Part shown: piece by piece, positions 1 to 5,615 of the stretch
Position numbering within the stretch: position 1 is the stretch's first letter
How the letters are laid out: the number at the start of each line of letters is the position of its first letter
From: a virus
Direction: 5' to 3' (one strand)
Length of the DNA: 20,031 nucleotides
IMG/VR virus record: IMGVR_UViG_3300044533_000757
Location: 1 to 20,031 of that record
Position numbers and translations under genes: made by a program
The notes under the pieces: generated by a model
What the model was told of the DNA's origin: nothing
Databases searched by the model: none
What the model saw: only the letters and a program-made list of their open reading frames with translations

Positions 1-10
1 GCCCCAAAAG

Positions 11-811
11 ATGGTTGATTATACTCCCTCACACCAAGAGCGCGCTCACGCGAAGCTATCTGCAAGCGGCGCATATATTTGGTTGAATTGCACGATGTCG
101 CCATCTCTTTCCGTTGGCGTGCCGCGTAAATCAAACAAGTATGCAGACGAAGGAACGCTGGCGCATGAATATGCGCAGTGGCGTCTTGCGCAGCTAGGTA
201 TTGGTAAAAGCAGCGCTGTAGTAAACGTGTCGCCAGAAGTAAAAGATTTGTTTGAGACTAATCTTGGCGTCTATCTGGACTATGTCGAGAGCTTGGCAAA
301 ACAAACAGACTTGTATGCTGTCGAGAAACGTGTCTCGCTGTCGCGTCTATGGGAAAACGATAGACAGAAGCCGCCAGAAGTTATGTTTGGGACGTCCGAT
401 TTTGTCGCATTAACGCCAGACAAGATCCTTCACGTAGTAGACTTAAAGTTTGGCGCTGGCGTCGCAGTAGATCCAAAAGATAATTCGCAAGGGTTGTATT
501 ATGCTTTGGGGACATATCTCACCCTGCCCCAGAATATTAATCCGCCGGACACAATCAGAATTACGATTGTGCAGCCCCGCGCGAAACACACAGACGGCCC
601 GATAAGACATTGGGACGTAGCGACCGTGGACATGCTTGATTGGGCATATTCAGTCTTGAAACCCACAGTCGAACTCATTGCCGAAAACGACAAGACAAAA
701 CTGTCTATCGTGGAGGGCAAACACTGCCGTTGGTGTCCAGCGGCGTCGGGAAACTGTCCCGAAAAGAGAAAGACAAAGGCGACATTAGCTAAAGCTGCCT
801 TTGTCGATTGA
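11..811 (+). CDS. DUF2800 family Cas4/RecB-like PD-(D/E)XK nuclease
   Basis: A 266-aa protein of the phage DUF2800 family, placed as in many phages just before a DUF2815 SSB and a DNA polymerase. Visible motifs fit a RecB/Cas4-type nuclease: H52 in a GTLAHE segment, E105, the GTSD motif ending at D130, D144 and K146 in VVDLK, and a Q160-x3-Y164 motif. Four cysteines, C27 near the N-terminus and C239/C242/C249 at the C-terminus (CX2CX6C), have the split arrangement that binds a 4Fe-4S cluster in Cas4 and AddB. It probably processes DNA ends during replication or recombination; its substrate is unknown. The frame is open to the window edge, so a start further upstream is possible, but the first conserved block (HAKLSASG) begins soon after this ATG. 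Confidence 0.85.
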   Translation: MVDYTPSHQERAHAKLSASGAYIWLNCTMSPSLSVGVPRKSNKYADEGTLAHEYAQWRLAQLGIGKSSAVVNVSPEVKDLFETNLGVYLDYVESLAKQTDLYAVEKRVSLSRLWENDRQKPPEVMFGTSDFVALTPDKILHVVDLKFGAGVAVDPKDNSQGLYYALGTYLTLPQNINPPDTIRITIVQPRAKHTDGPIRHWDVATVDMLDWAYSVLKPTVELIAENDKTKLSIVEGKHCRWCPAASGNCPEKRKTKATLAKAAFVD

Positions 812-828
812 TCCAAAATTTTGACACT

Positions 829-833
829 AGGAG
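829..833 (+). promoter_or_regulatory. Shine-Dalgarno AGGAG of the ssDNA-binding protein gene
   Basis: A clear AGGAG lies eight bases before the ATG at 842 in the 30-bp gap after the DUF2800 gene. It fixes the start of the next gene. Confidence 0.7.
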
Positions 834-841
834 ATTAGGAT

Positions 842-1393
842 ATGGGTCAGAACATCAAAACGGCGGTAGGCGTTCTTTCTTTTGCTAACTTGTTTGAGCC
901 GCGCGCTGCCGTCCCCGGCGGCGATGAGCGCTTCTCTACAAATCTTGTTTTCGACCAGGCGGCGCAAGACACGCCCGAATACAAGGCGTTAGTCGCAGCT
1001 ATCGCAGCGGAAGCTAAAGAATTTTTTGGTGGTAAAGTTCCTACTGGCATTCGCAACCCAATACGCGACGCTAGTGAGAAAGATTATACTGGTTACGGAC
1101 CAGGAAAAACTTACATTTCTGCATGGACAAAGACACGTCCAGGAATTGTAGGTCCAAACCCAACCTGTGAAGAGATTGTAGAAGCTGACCGCGTATTTGC
1201 GGGACAGCGCGCACGTCTAGTTGTTCGCGCCTTTGGCTACAACAACAGCGGCAATAAGGGGATCGCACTCTCTTTACAGCATGTGCAAATTACAAAATTT
1301 GACATGCCGCGTCTCGACGGTCGCAAGAGCGCCCGCGACGAATTTGCTGACGGGTTCAGCGAAGAAAAAGAACTGGAAGATAGCCCGTTCTAA
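842..1393 (+). CDS. Enc34-like phage ssDNA-binding protein (DUF2815)
   Basis: A 183-aa protein with the DUF2815 pattern: an early VLSFANLFEP segment, a RFSTNLVF strand, and a later block reading YNNSGNKGIALSLQHVQ. This family includes the single-stranded-DNA-binding protein of Enterobacter phage Enc34, an OB-fold protein. The C-terminus is acidic and ends in an aromatic residue (EEKELEDSPF), as in T7 gp2.5 and bacterial SSBs, where the tail recruits partner enzymes. It should coat ssDNA during replication and may contact the polymerase encoded two genes downstream. It lies 30 bp after the DUF2800 nuclease gene, a pairing common in phages. Confidence 0.85.
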   Translation: MGQNIKTAVGVLSFANLFEPRAAVPGGDERFSTNLVFDQAAQDTPEYKALVAAIAAEAKEFFGGKVPTGIRNPIRDASEKDYTGYGPGKTYISAWTKTRPGIVGPNPTCEEIVEADRVFAGQRARLVVRAFGYNNSGNKGIALSLQHVQITKFDMPRLDGRKSARDEFADGFSEEKELEDSPF

Positions 1394-1401
1394 TAAATAT
1401 T

Positions 1402-1452
1402 AGGTGAGGCGATATATTTTTTGCCTCACCTGTCTTGTTTGTAGAAAGACAG
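1402..1452 (+). promoter_or_regulatory. Two tandem RNA hairpins between the SSB and DUF6378 genes
   Basis: The first hairpin has a perfect 9-bp stem, AGGTGAGGC (1402-1410) with GCCTCACCT (1423-1431), around a 12-nt U-rich loop. The second has a perfect 7-bp stem, CTGTCTT (1430-1436) with AAGACAG (1446-1452), around a 9-nt loop. They share two bases, so they may compete. The second ends where the AGGAAGGA ribosome-binding site (1451-1458) begins. No U-tract follows either stem, so a simple intrinsic terminator is unlikely. An RNA-processing or mRNA-stability element, or control of translation of the next gene, fits better. Confidence 0.55.
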
Positions 1453-1464
1453 GAAGGACAGTAT

Positions 1465-1842
1465 ATGGTTGAGCATCAGAAAAGGCTCCCTTTGGGCGAC
1501 ATTCTCGCGCAAGTTGACGCCGACATCGACAATTCAATTACCTCCACAACGGAACTGGCGAACGAATACGCTAAGAAACTCCATAAGCCGCCGCCAGTTA
1601 CAGGACTATTAAAAGAGCGCGGTCTTACGCATGGCGACTACACAGACCACGCGGAAATAACGCAAGGTCTTAAATATGTAATGGCGGGCGCGCGTAATTG
1701 GGACCGCCTGACCGCAGTTCAGCGTGAGACGCTGGAGATGGTCGCGCACAAGATTGGCCGTATCTTAGCGGGCGATCCAACATTCAAAGATCATTGGGAC
1801 GACATTGAAGGTTATGTCCGCCTCACGGTGGAGCGCCTTTAA
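1465..1842 (+). CDS. Small phage DUF6378-like (MazG-like) protein
   Basis: A 125-aa protein. I prefer the ATG at 1465 over one 30 bases upstream because AGGAAGGA (1451-1458) sits at the right distance only for 1465. Conserved-looking blocks are a GLTHGDYTDHAEITQ segment and a C-terminal half reading ETLEMVAHKIGRIL, then GDP and DHWDDIEGY. This E-x2-E/K/D pattern resembles DUF6378 phage proteins and, more loosely, the all-alpha MazG-type NTP pyrophosphatases that act on non-canonical or excess nucleotides. The family match is from memory of the motif, and enzymatic activity is inference. It lies 2 bp before the polymerase gene, which suggests coupled translation and a nucleotide-related role. 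Confidence 0.65.
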   Translation: MVEHQKRLPLGDILAQVDADIDNSITSTTELANEYAKKLHKPPPVTGLLKERGLTHGDYTDHAEITQGLKYVMAGARNWDRLTAVQRETLEMVAHKIGRILAGDPTFKDHWDDIEGYVRLTVERL

Positions 1843-1844
1843 TT

Positions 1845-3866
1845 ATGGCGATCCGTCTTTCCATAGACATTGAAACTTGTTCTGAGGCTGATCTTAGGAA
1901 AGTCGGAACCTATGTCTACGCACAGCACCCTTCTACGAAGATCCTGTGCGTTGGCTACGCGATAGACGACGCGCCAGCGAAAGTTTGGCGCGCCGTTGAT
2001 GAACCAATGCCAGAGGACTTGTATGCCGCCGTCCATGACAAAGAGACGGAGTTTTACGCGTGGAACGCCGCTAACTTTGAGATGGTTCTTTTACCGAACC
2101 TAATTGAGTGGCCGATTATTAACACGCGAAAATGGCATTGCACGATGACGCGCGCAGCCTATTGGGGCTTGCCGATGAAACTAGAAACGGCCGCTGATGC
2201 GCTGCGACTTGGTTGGCGCAAAGACATGGCCGGACACAGACTGATGCTTTCTATGTCAAAGCCTCGCGCCAATGGAACTTACTGGCATGAGAGCAAAGAT
2301 AAGAAAGAGCTTTGGCGCTTCAAAGCGCTTTGCGACTACTGCATACAAGACGTTGAGGTCGAGCGCGACATAGCAAAGAACTTGCCGCCGCTTCCAGAAG
2401 ACGAAGAAAAGATATGGCGTCTTGATTACACGATGATGCGCCGCGGAATGCCTATTGATGTAAAGGCAATCACCGCGCTCAAAGACGTCGCAGAAAACCA
2501 ATTAAAGCGCCTAGACGAACAAATGCGCAAGGCGTCTTTCGGTAAAGTTCCCACAGTGGGAAACGTCGGCGCGCTCACGCGTTGGTGTCATGCGCGCATG
2601 AACCAGTTGGGCATACATCAGCAAAAAGCAGAAGAATTACTCCCAGCCGTAGATAAGGAAAGTATTGATGCTTTTCTATCCGAACTCGAACAAGAAGCGA
2701 CGCACTTCGTCCATCGTTCGTCAAAATTATCTATCCCGACAGATATTGCGGACATGCTGCGTATCCGCAAAGAGGCCGCAAAAAGTTCTGTTGCCAAATT
2801 ACAAGCAATGGAAAAGTGCGCGACATCTGACGCCCGTATTCACGGTCTGACAATGTTCTATGGCGCCAGCCGAACAGGTCGCTGGGCGGGCCGATTGGTG
2901 CAAGTTCAAAACTTGCCCCGCGGCATTAAAGGCGTCGATCCAAACATTGAAATTGAAAAGATACTTTCACAGCGCACGAACTACGCCGCGCCAACAGGCG
3001 TCACGCGTCTTGAGGCTATCTCTGCATGTCTTCGTGGTTGTTTCAAACCACATAAAGGTAAATTCTATGTTGGCGATTTTAGTCAGATCGAAGCGCGGGT
3101 TGTTGCATGGCTCGCAAGGCAGCAAGACATTCTTGACGTGTTCGAGAGCGGCGAAGATGTCTATACCTTCACGGCAAACAAGCTTGGATCAAAAGATCGC
3201 CAGTTTGGCAAAGTTCTGGTGTTGGCTTGCGGCTTTGGAATGGGACCGGCAAAATTCAAAGACACTGCGGCAACATACGGCCTTGATCTCACAGACGAGC
3301 AAGCCAAAGAAGCCGTGACGCTCTGGCGCGGCGCGAACCTAAACATTGTTCAATTTTGGAAAGATTTAGAGAAAGCTGCGCGACTTGTTTTAGACGGCGC
3401 GACTAAGTCGCGCGTTGTCACGGTTGGCAAAGTCGCGTTGGCGATGGGCGCAGGTAAACTTTCTGGATGTCTGTTAATTCGTCTGCCTTCTGGGCGACAG
3501 CTTGTTTATCGTGAAGCGCGTTTGCTTGATCGGCAAGATGGGTTTCCCCCGGCGATAGCTTACGCGGGCCAAAATCAAATAACGCGTAAATGGGAAACGA
3601 CTTACACCTATGGCGGCAAAATCTGCGAAAACATAGTTCAAGCGTGCGCTTCTGACCTATTGCGCTTTGCGCTGACAAAGATCCCATTCAGTTTGCATCC
3701 TCTTGTCACCATACACGACGAAATCGTGTGTTCTATTGGTGACACTTACTTTGAGGAAAAGGTGAACTTAAAGGATCTGACCAAAGCCATGACAATGTCG
3801 CCGCCCTGGGCGGATGGTCTACCGATTGGCGCAGATGTCAAATCTATGGACAGGTATGGTAAGTAA
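1845..3866 (+). CDS. polA: Family A DNA polymerase (PolA-type) with 3'-5' exonuclease
   Basis: A 673-aa replicative phage polymerase with no 5' nuclease domain. The N-terminal third is a 3'-5' proofreading exonuclease: DIET (D8, E10), NAANFE (residues 74-79) and Y165-x3-D169. The C-terminal half has the polymerase motifs: motif A GDFSQIEAR with catalytic D411, the O-helix from R452 through K456 to F464, and motif C HDE with D625. Aligning the O-helix R-x3-K-x7-[YF]-G with Klenow places Leu460 at the Phe762 position and Phe464 at the Tyr766 position. Leu at 762 is a known class of viral PolA linked in marine surveys to temperate phages. The gene starts 2 bp after the previous stop; a GTGGAG lies 11 bp before its ATG. 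Confidence 0.95.
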   Translation: MAIRLSIDIETCSEADLRKVGTYVYAQHPSTKILCVGYAIDDAPAKVWRAVDEPMPEDLYAAVHDKETEFYAWNAANFEMVLLPNLIEWPIINTRKWHCTMTRAAYWGLPMKLETAADALRLGWRKDMAGHRLMLSMSKPRANGTYWHESKDKKELWRFKALCDYCIQDVEVERDIAKNLPPLPEDEEKIWRLDYTMMRRGMPIDVKAITALKDVAENQLKRLDEQMRKASFGKVPTVGNVGALTRWCHARMNQLGIHQQKAEELLPAVDKESIDAFLSELEQEATHFVHRSSKLSIPTDIADMLRIRKEAAKSSVAKLQAMEKCATSDARIHGLTMFYGASRTGRWAGRLVQVQNLPRGIKGVDPNIEIEKILSQRTNYAAPTGVTRLEAISACLRGCFKPHKGKFYVGDFSQIEARVVAWLARQQDILDVFESGEDVYTFTANKLGSKDRQFGKVLVLACGFGMGPAKFKDTAATYGLDLTDEQAKEAVTLWRGANLNIVQFWKDLEKAARLVLDGATKSRVVTVGKVALAMGAGKLSGCLLIRLPSGRQLVYREARLLDRQDGFPPAIAYAGQNQITRKWETTYTYGGKICENIVQACASDLLRFALTKIPFSLHPLVTIHDEIVCSIGDTYFEEKVNLKDLTKAMTMSPPWADGLPIGADVKSMDRYGK

Positions 3867-3898
3867 AATACACGTGAGCTAGTTCAGGTGTATTTTTT
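3865..3898. terminator. Hairpin terminator between convergent replication and lysis modules
   Basis: A perfect 9-bp inverted repeat, AAAATACAC (3865-3873) with GTGTATTTT (3888-3896), overlaps the polymerase stop codon. Its 14-nt loop can pair further (TGA with TCA). A T-run follows on the plus strand, and a shorter T-run lies on the minus side. It most likely ends plus-strand transcription of the polymerase and may also end the minus-strand lysis transcript, whose last stop lies 10 bp away. Confidence 0.75.
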
Positions 3899-3908
3899 AG
3901 CTGTCTAG

Positions 3909-4205
3909 CTAGACACGCGGTCGCTTGTCTAACGCTTGTCTAAGCTGACGGACTTCCTGTCTAAGCGCTTCAACTTCGCTGGTCAGATCCTCGATCCGGC
4001 GCTCGTATCCGTCTATCAAAGATTGAAAATTCCTAGACAGGCTGTCTAAGCGCGCGACCTCGGCGTCTGTCTCAATTTTTTCAGCTTCGGCGTTGATCTT
4101 TTTGCGTCCAGCAAAGTAGCCCATAGCTCCGACAGTGAGCGAGCCTAGTATGGGCGCAATATACTCGCGGACTGCGTCAAGAAAGCGTTGTTCGTCTTCG
4201 GTCAC
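3909..4205 (-). CDS. 98-aa membrane-anchored coiled-coil protein of the lysis cassette
   Basis: I do not recognise a named family. The chosen start is a GTG at 4205 whose GTGA overlaps the stop of the o-spanin gene by 4 bp, with a G-rich ribosome-binding site just upstream; a longer reading from a TTG at 4316 would run through the o-spanin gene. The protein has a short N-terminal segment, one transmembrane helix (about residues 14-33), then a basic RKK stop-transfer patch and about 60 residues of strong heptad-like coiled coil (ERRIEDLTSEVEALRQEV region). That layout resembles an inner-membrane spanin or a holin accessory protein, yet a spanin pair is already encoded immediately upstream. It is the last gene of the cassette before the terminator. 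Confidence 0.7.
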   Translation of the reverse strand: MTEDEQRFLDAVREYIAPILGSLTVGAMGYFAGRKKINAEAEKIETDAEVARLDSLSRNFQSLIDGYERRIEDLTSEVEALRQEVRQLRQALDKRPRV

Positions 4206-4435
4206 TTTGACCCCCAACCGCAGGCGTCTTTGCCTACAGCATTGTGGGCCTTCACAGCTTTGATCGTGGGGGTTGTGTCTCTGCCCGACCATAGGATCGG
4301 GCGCGCACCGTCGCAAAAAGTCAGACTACTCGCCATCGGGACGCTTGAAGCCGTCGTCGTCTGGCACGCTGTCAGGCTTATCAATAAAGGCGCGCTCAAC
4401 AGCAAGACGAACTTTGACGGAACGGTTCGCAGCAT
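4202..4435 (-). CDS. o-spanin (Rz1-like outer-membrane lipoprotein)
   Basis: A 77-aa lipoprotein. A basic start (MLRTVPSK) is followed by a hydrophobic stretch and the lipobox LTAC, so signal peptidase II should cut before C24 and leave a 54-residue lipidated mature protein. The next residue is Q, favouring the outer membrane. The mature part contains FCDGARPI and HNAVGK segments that I associate with Rz1-like proteins of other phages. Its first 110 bases lie inside the 3' part of the upstream i-spanin gene in another frame, the classic embedded Rz/Rz1 arrangement. With the i-spanin it would span the periplasm and fuse inner and outer membranes in the last step of lysis. Confidence 0.85.
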   Translation of the reverse strand: MLRTVPSKFVLLLSAPLLISLTACQTTTASSVPMASSLTFCDGARPILWSGRDTTPTIKAVKAHNAVGKDACGWGSK

Positions 4436-4571
4436 CGACTTGCGCCTTTAAGTTTTCGAGTTGCTGCGACGTCTTTCCTAGATCAACGAGCCGCTGTGAG
4501 TTGAGCCAATCAAACAGTTTCCCGGCAGCGCTAAAGAACGCGCCAAGAATACTGATGATGGCAGGGATCAC
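4326..4571 (-). CDS. i-spanin (Rz-like inner-membrane protein)
   Basis: An 81-aa protein starting at a GTG (4571) whose GTGA overlaps the stop of the holin-like gene by 4 bp. It has an N-terminal transmembrane helix (about residues 2-22) and then a predicted periplasmic coiled coil (roughly 35-60, with LGKTSQQLENLKAQVD). The tail is acidic and proline-containing. It is much shorter than lambda Rz (153 aa), but size varies widely in this functional class. The key evidence is position: the lipoprotein o-spanin gene starts inside it in a different frame, and endolysin and holin-like genes lie upstream. Confidence 0.8.
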   Translation of the reverse strand: MIPAIISILGAFFSAAGKLFDWLNSQRLVDLGKTSQQLENLKAQVDAANRSVKVRLAVERAFIDKPDSVPDDDGFKRPDGE

Positions 4572-4741
4572 TTGATACCCGTGACATTAAAATCCTTGGC
4601 GGCGATCAGACCGACACCAATCAAAGCGGCCTGTAGATCCGGCACGCTAATCGTCTTGGTCTGCCAAGCGTTCCAGAGGACGCCTAAAAGCGTGAACACG
4701 CCAGGAATTGTTGTCATCCAGTTTTTCATAAGTCCGCTCAT
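4568..4741 (-). CDS. Small holin-like membrane protein (57 aa)
   Basis: A short gene recovered by reading the minus strand between the lipoprotein and i-spanin genes. It encodes a 57-aa protein beginning MSGLMKNWMTTIPGVFTLLG and ending in GLIAAKDFNVTGIK. This ending is a hallmark of small phage proteins often annotated as holins or as hypothetical. It has two weakly hydrophobic segments (about 10-25 and 38-48). An AGGAAGG ribosome-binding site (4748-4754) overlaps the stop of the preceding lipoprotein gene. As the endolysin has no signal peptide, some protein must let it cross the inner membrane, and this is the best holin candidate here. The hydrophobicity is modest, so the role is inferred from context. 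Confidence 0.7.
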   Translation of the reverse strand: MSGLMKNWMTTIPGVFTLLGVLWNAWQTKTISVPDLQAALIGVGLIAAKDFNVTGIK

Positions 4742-4751
4742 TGTTGCCTTC

Positions 4752-4898
4752 CTAGTTGCAGGGGTTGCGAGTGTTGTCGCGGGCGACGCATTCGATCTCT
4801 TTTAAGGACATGCTGCACCCCGCCAGGAGAGACGTTAGGACCAGGCCCAAGGAGAAAAGAACGGCTAAAGACAGGAAGCGATATGTCTCGAATGTCAT
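4752..4898 (-). CDS. 48-aa lipoprotein with cysteine-containing tail
   Basis: The start is the ATG at 4898, which overlaps the endolysin stop as ATGA and has GGAGG upstream; a longer reading would lie inside the endolysin gene. A hydrophobic signal region ends in LLAGC, a lipobox with C28 as the lipidated residue. The mature peptide is only 21 residues and reads CSMSLKEIE followed by CVARDNTRNPCN, so it holds two further cysteines that could form a disulphide. The IECVARDN-type ending looks like a conserved small phage protein of unknown role. It could be a second outer-membrane lysis factor or a superinfection-exclusion lipoprotein; the sequence does not decide between them. Confidence 0.7.
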   Translation of the reverse strand: MTFETYRFLSLAVLFSLGLVLTSLLAGCSMSLKEIECVARDNTRNPCN

Positions 4899-5311
4899 GC
4901 TGTCTTTGCCTCCGAAGGACGTTTTCCCTTCTGAAGTTGAGCCAGCGTTAGACCCCCGGTCCACTGCAAATGGGCCATCTCAAACTTAAGTCCTTCAAGC
5001 CCTAAACTCTCGCCTATCTGGCGGCAGCGCTTAAAAGTGCGGGCGTCATTCCACTGCGCTTTCCCGTTAACTACGGGGACAAAATCAAAAGCGAGCCGAT
5101 AATTGTGGAAAGATTGTCCACCCTTGGCGTAGGTCACGATCCGCCCCGGCTTGGTCCGGCCCTGGGCGTAAATCGTGTTCTGACTTTCGTTGTCGCGGTA
5201 AGTAGACGTTATTAAAACGTCGATACCTTCCTTTTTACACAGGGCGATAAATGTCTTGGCCTTCGCCGCAACTACAGGATGTAAATCCTTGATGTCACGT
5301 GAGTTTATCAT
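4895..5311 (-). CDS. Endolysin, M15-family L-Ala-D-Glu/D-Ala peptidase
   Basis: A 138-aa zinc peptidase. I place the start at the ATG at 5311 (MINSRDI) because the residues upstream (TAAPTVYTYRECR) do not resemble the family. Motifs match phage M15 endolysins: TSTYRDN with R39, the zinc site SFH69-NYRLAFD76, and the third ligand H114 in MAHLQWTGG. It should cut stem-peptide bonds in peptidoglycan. No signal peptide is visible, so release depends on a holin. It is the first gene of the lysis cassette and its stop overlaps the lipoprotein start by 4 bp. The ribosome-binding site is weak, and one copy of a 21-bp repeat (5314-5334) lies immediately upstream of the ATG. Confidence 0.9.
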   Translation of the reverse strand: MINSRDIKDLHPVVAAKAKTFIALCKKEGIDVLITSTYRDNESQNTIYAQGRTKPGRIVTYAKGGQSFHNYRLAFDFVPVVNGKAQWNDARTFKRCRQIGESLGLEGLKFEMAHLQWTGGLTLAQLQKGKRPSEAKTA

Positions 5312-5313
5312 AA

Positions 5314-5334
5314 CTGTTGGCCTACATTCCCGGT
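5314..5334 (+). repeat. 21-bp imperfect direct repeat, copy 1
   Basis: This 21-bp segment with core ACATTCCCGGT matches 5545-5565 at 19 of 21 positions in the same orientation, 231 bp apart. This copy sits directly upstream of the endolysin start codon. It could be an operator or an integrase arm site. Confidence 0.6.
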
Positions 5335-5416
5335 ATGTATACACTGTTGGTGCGGCAGTGCTGCACCATACTAACAAACCAGACAGTATAAAGCTATTGT
5401 TTTTAGGAGATAATCT

Positions 5417-5473
5417 ATGACAAACGAGTTAGAAATCAGAGTTTATTACGAAGATACTGTTGGGCAACAGTGA
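5417..5473 (+). CDS. 18-codon micro-ORF with strong ribosome-binding site
   Basis: An ATG at 5417 preceded by TAGGAGA at good spacing opens an 18-residue frame (MTNELEIRVYYEDTVGQQ) ending at TGA 5471-5473. In the +1 frame, translation stays open from about 5469 to a TGA at 5520-5522 (SDKTADSVHVYDNKQIF), so an intact ancestral reading of about 35 residues is possible if one base was gained. I recognise no family. It may be a leader peptide, a decayed small regulator or excisionase remnant, or chance. The ribosome-binding site is the main support. Confidence 0.35.
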   Translation: MTNELEIRVYYEDTVGQQ

Positions 5474-5544
5474 CAAGACAGCAGACAGTGTCCATGTCTA
5501 TGATAATAAACAAATATTTTGAATACTGCCAGAAATAGATCCCG

Positions 5545-5565
5545 CTGTAGGCCGACATTCCCGGT
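5545..5565 (+). repeat. 21-bp imperfect direct repeat, copy 2
   Basis: Second copy of the 5314-5334 repeat, with two mismatches. It ends 21 bp before the -35 box of the integrase promoter, so this copy could bind a regulator of int. Confidence 0.6.
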
Positions 5566-5586
5566 GCTTGGATGCCGCAATTTCCC

Positions 5587-5615
5587 TTGCACTGCCGCAC
5601 ATGCTGCACTATATA
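5587..5615 (+). promoter_or_regulatory. Sigma70-like promoter of the integrase gene
   Basis: A -35 box TTGCAC (5587-5592) and -10 box TATATA (5610-5615) are separated by exactly 17 bp and lie about 30 bp before the int ATG. The spacer contains two TGCNGCA heptamers, so a bound regulator would block polymerase. A perfect TATAAT also occurs at 5614-5619 but has no matching -35 box. Confidence 0.65.

Noticed and set aside
3900-4060. Repeated TGTCTA words that looked like a short DNA motif array
   Set aside because: They fall in the codons for repeated L-R-Q and L-D-K residues of the coiled coil and have no regular spacing.
4206-4316. N-terminal extension of the 98-aa coiled-coil protein to a TTG at 4316
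   Set aside because: The extension lies inside the o-spanin gene and has a non-protein-like composition (RRCAPDPMVGQRHNPHDQ). The GTG at 4205 has a ribosome-binding site and the 4-bp overlap used by its neighbours.
4188-4451. Plus-strand open frame of 87 codons across the spanin genes
   Set aside because: It is antisense to the overlapping spanin pair, whose lipobox, membrane helix and GTGA overlaps are convincing. The plus frame shows no domain or ribosome-binding site.
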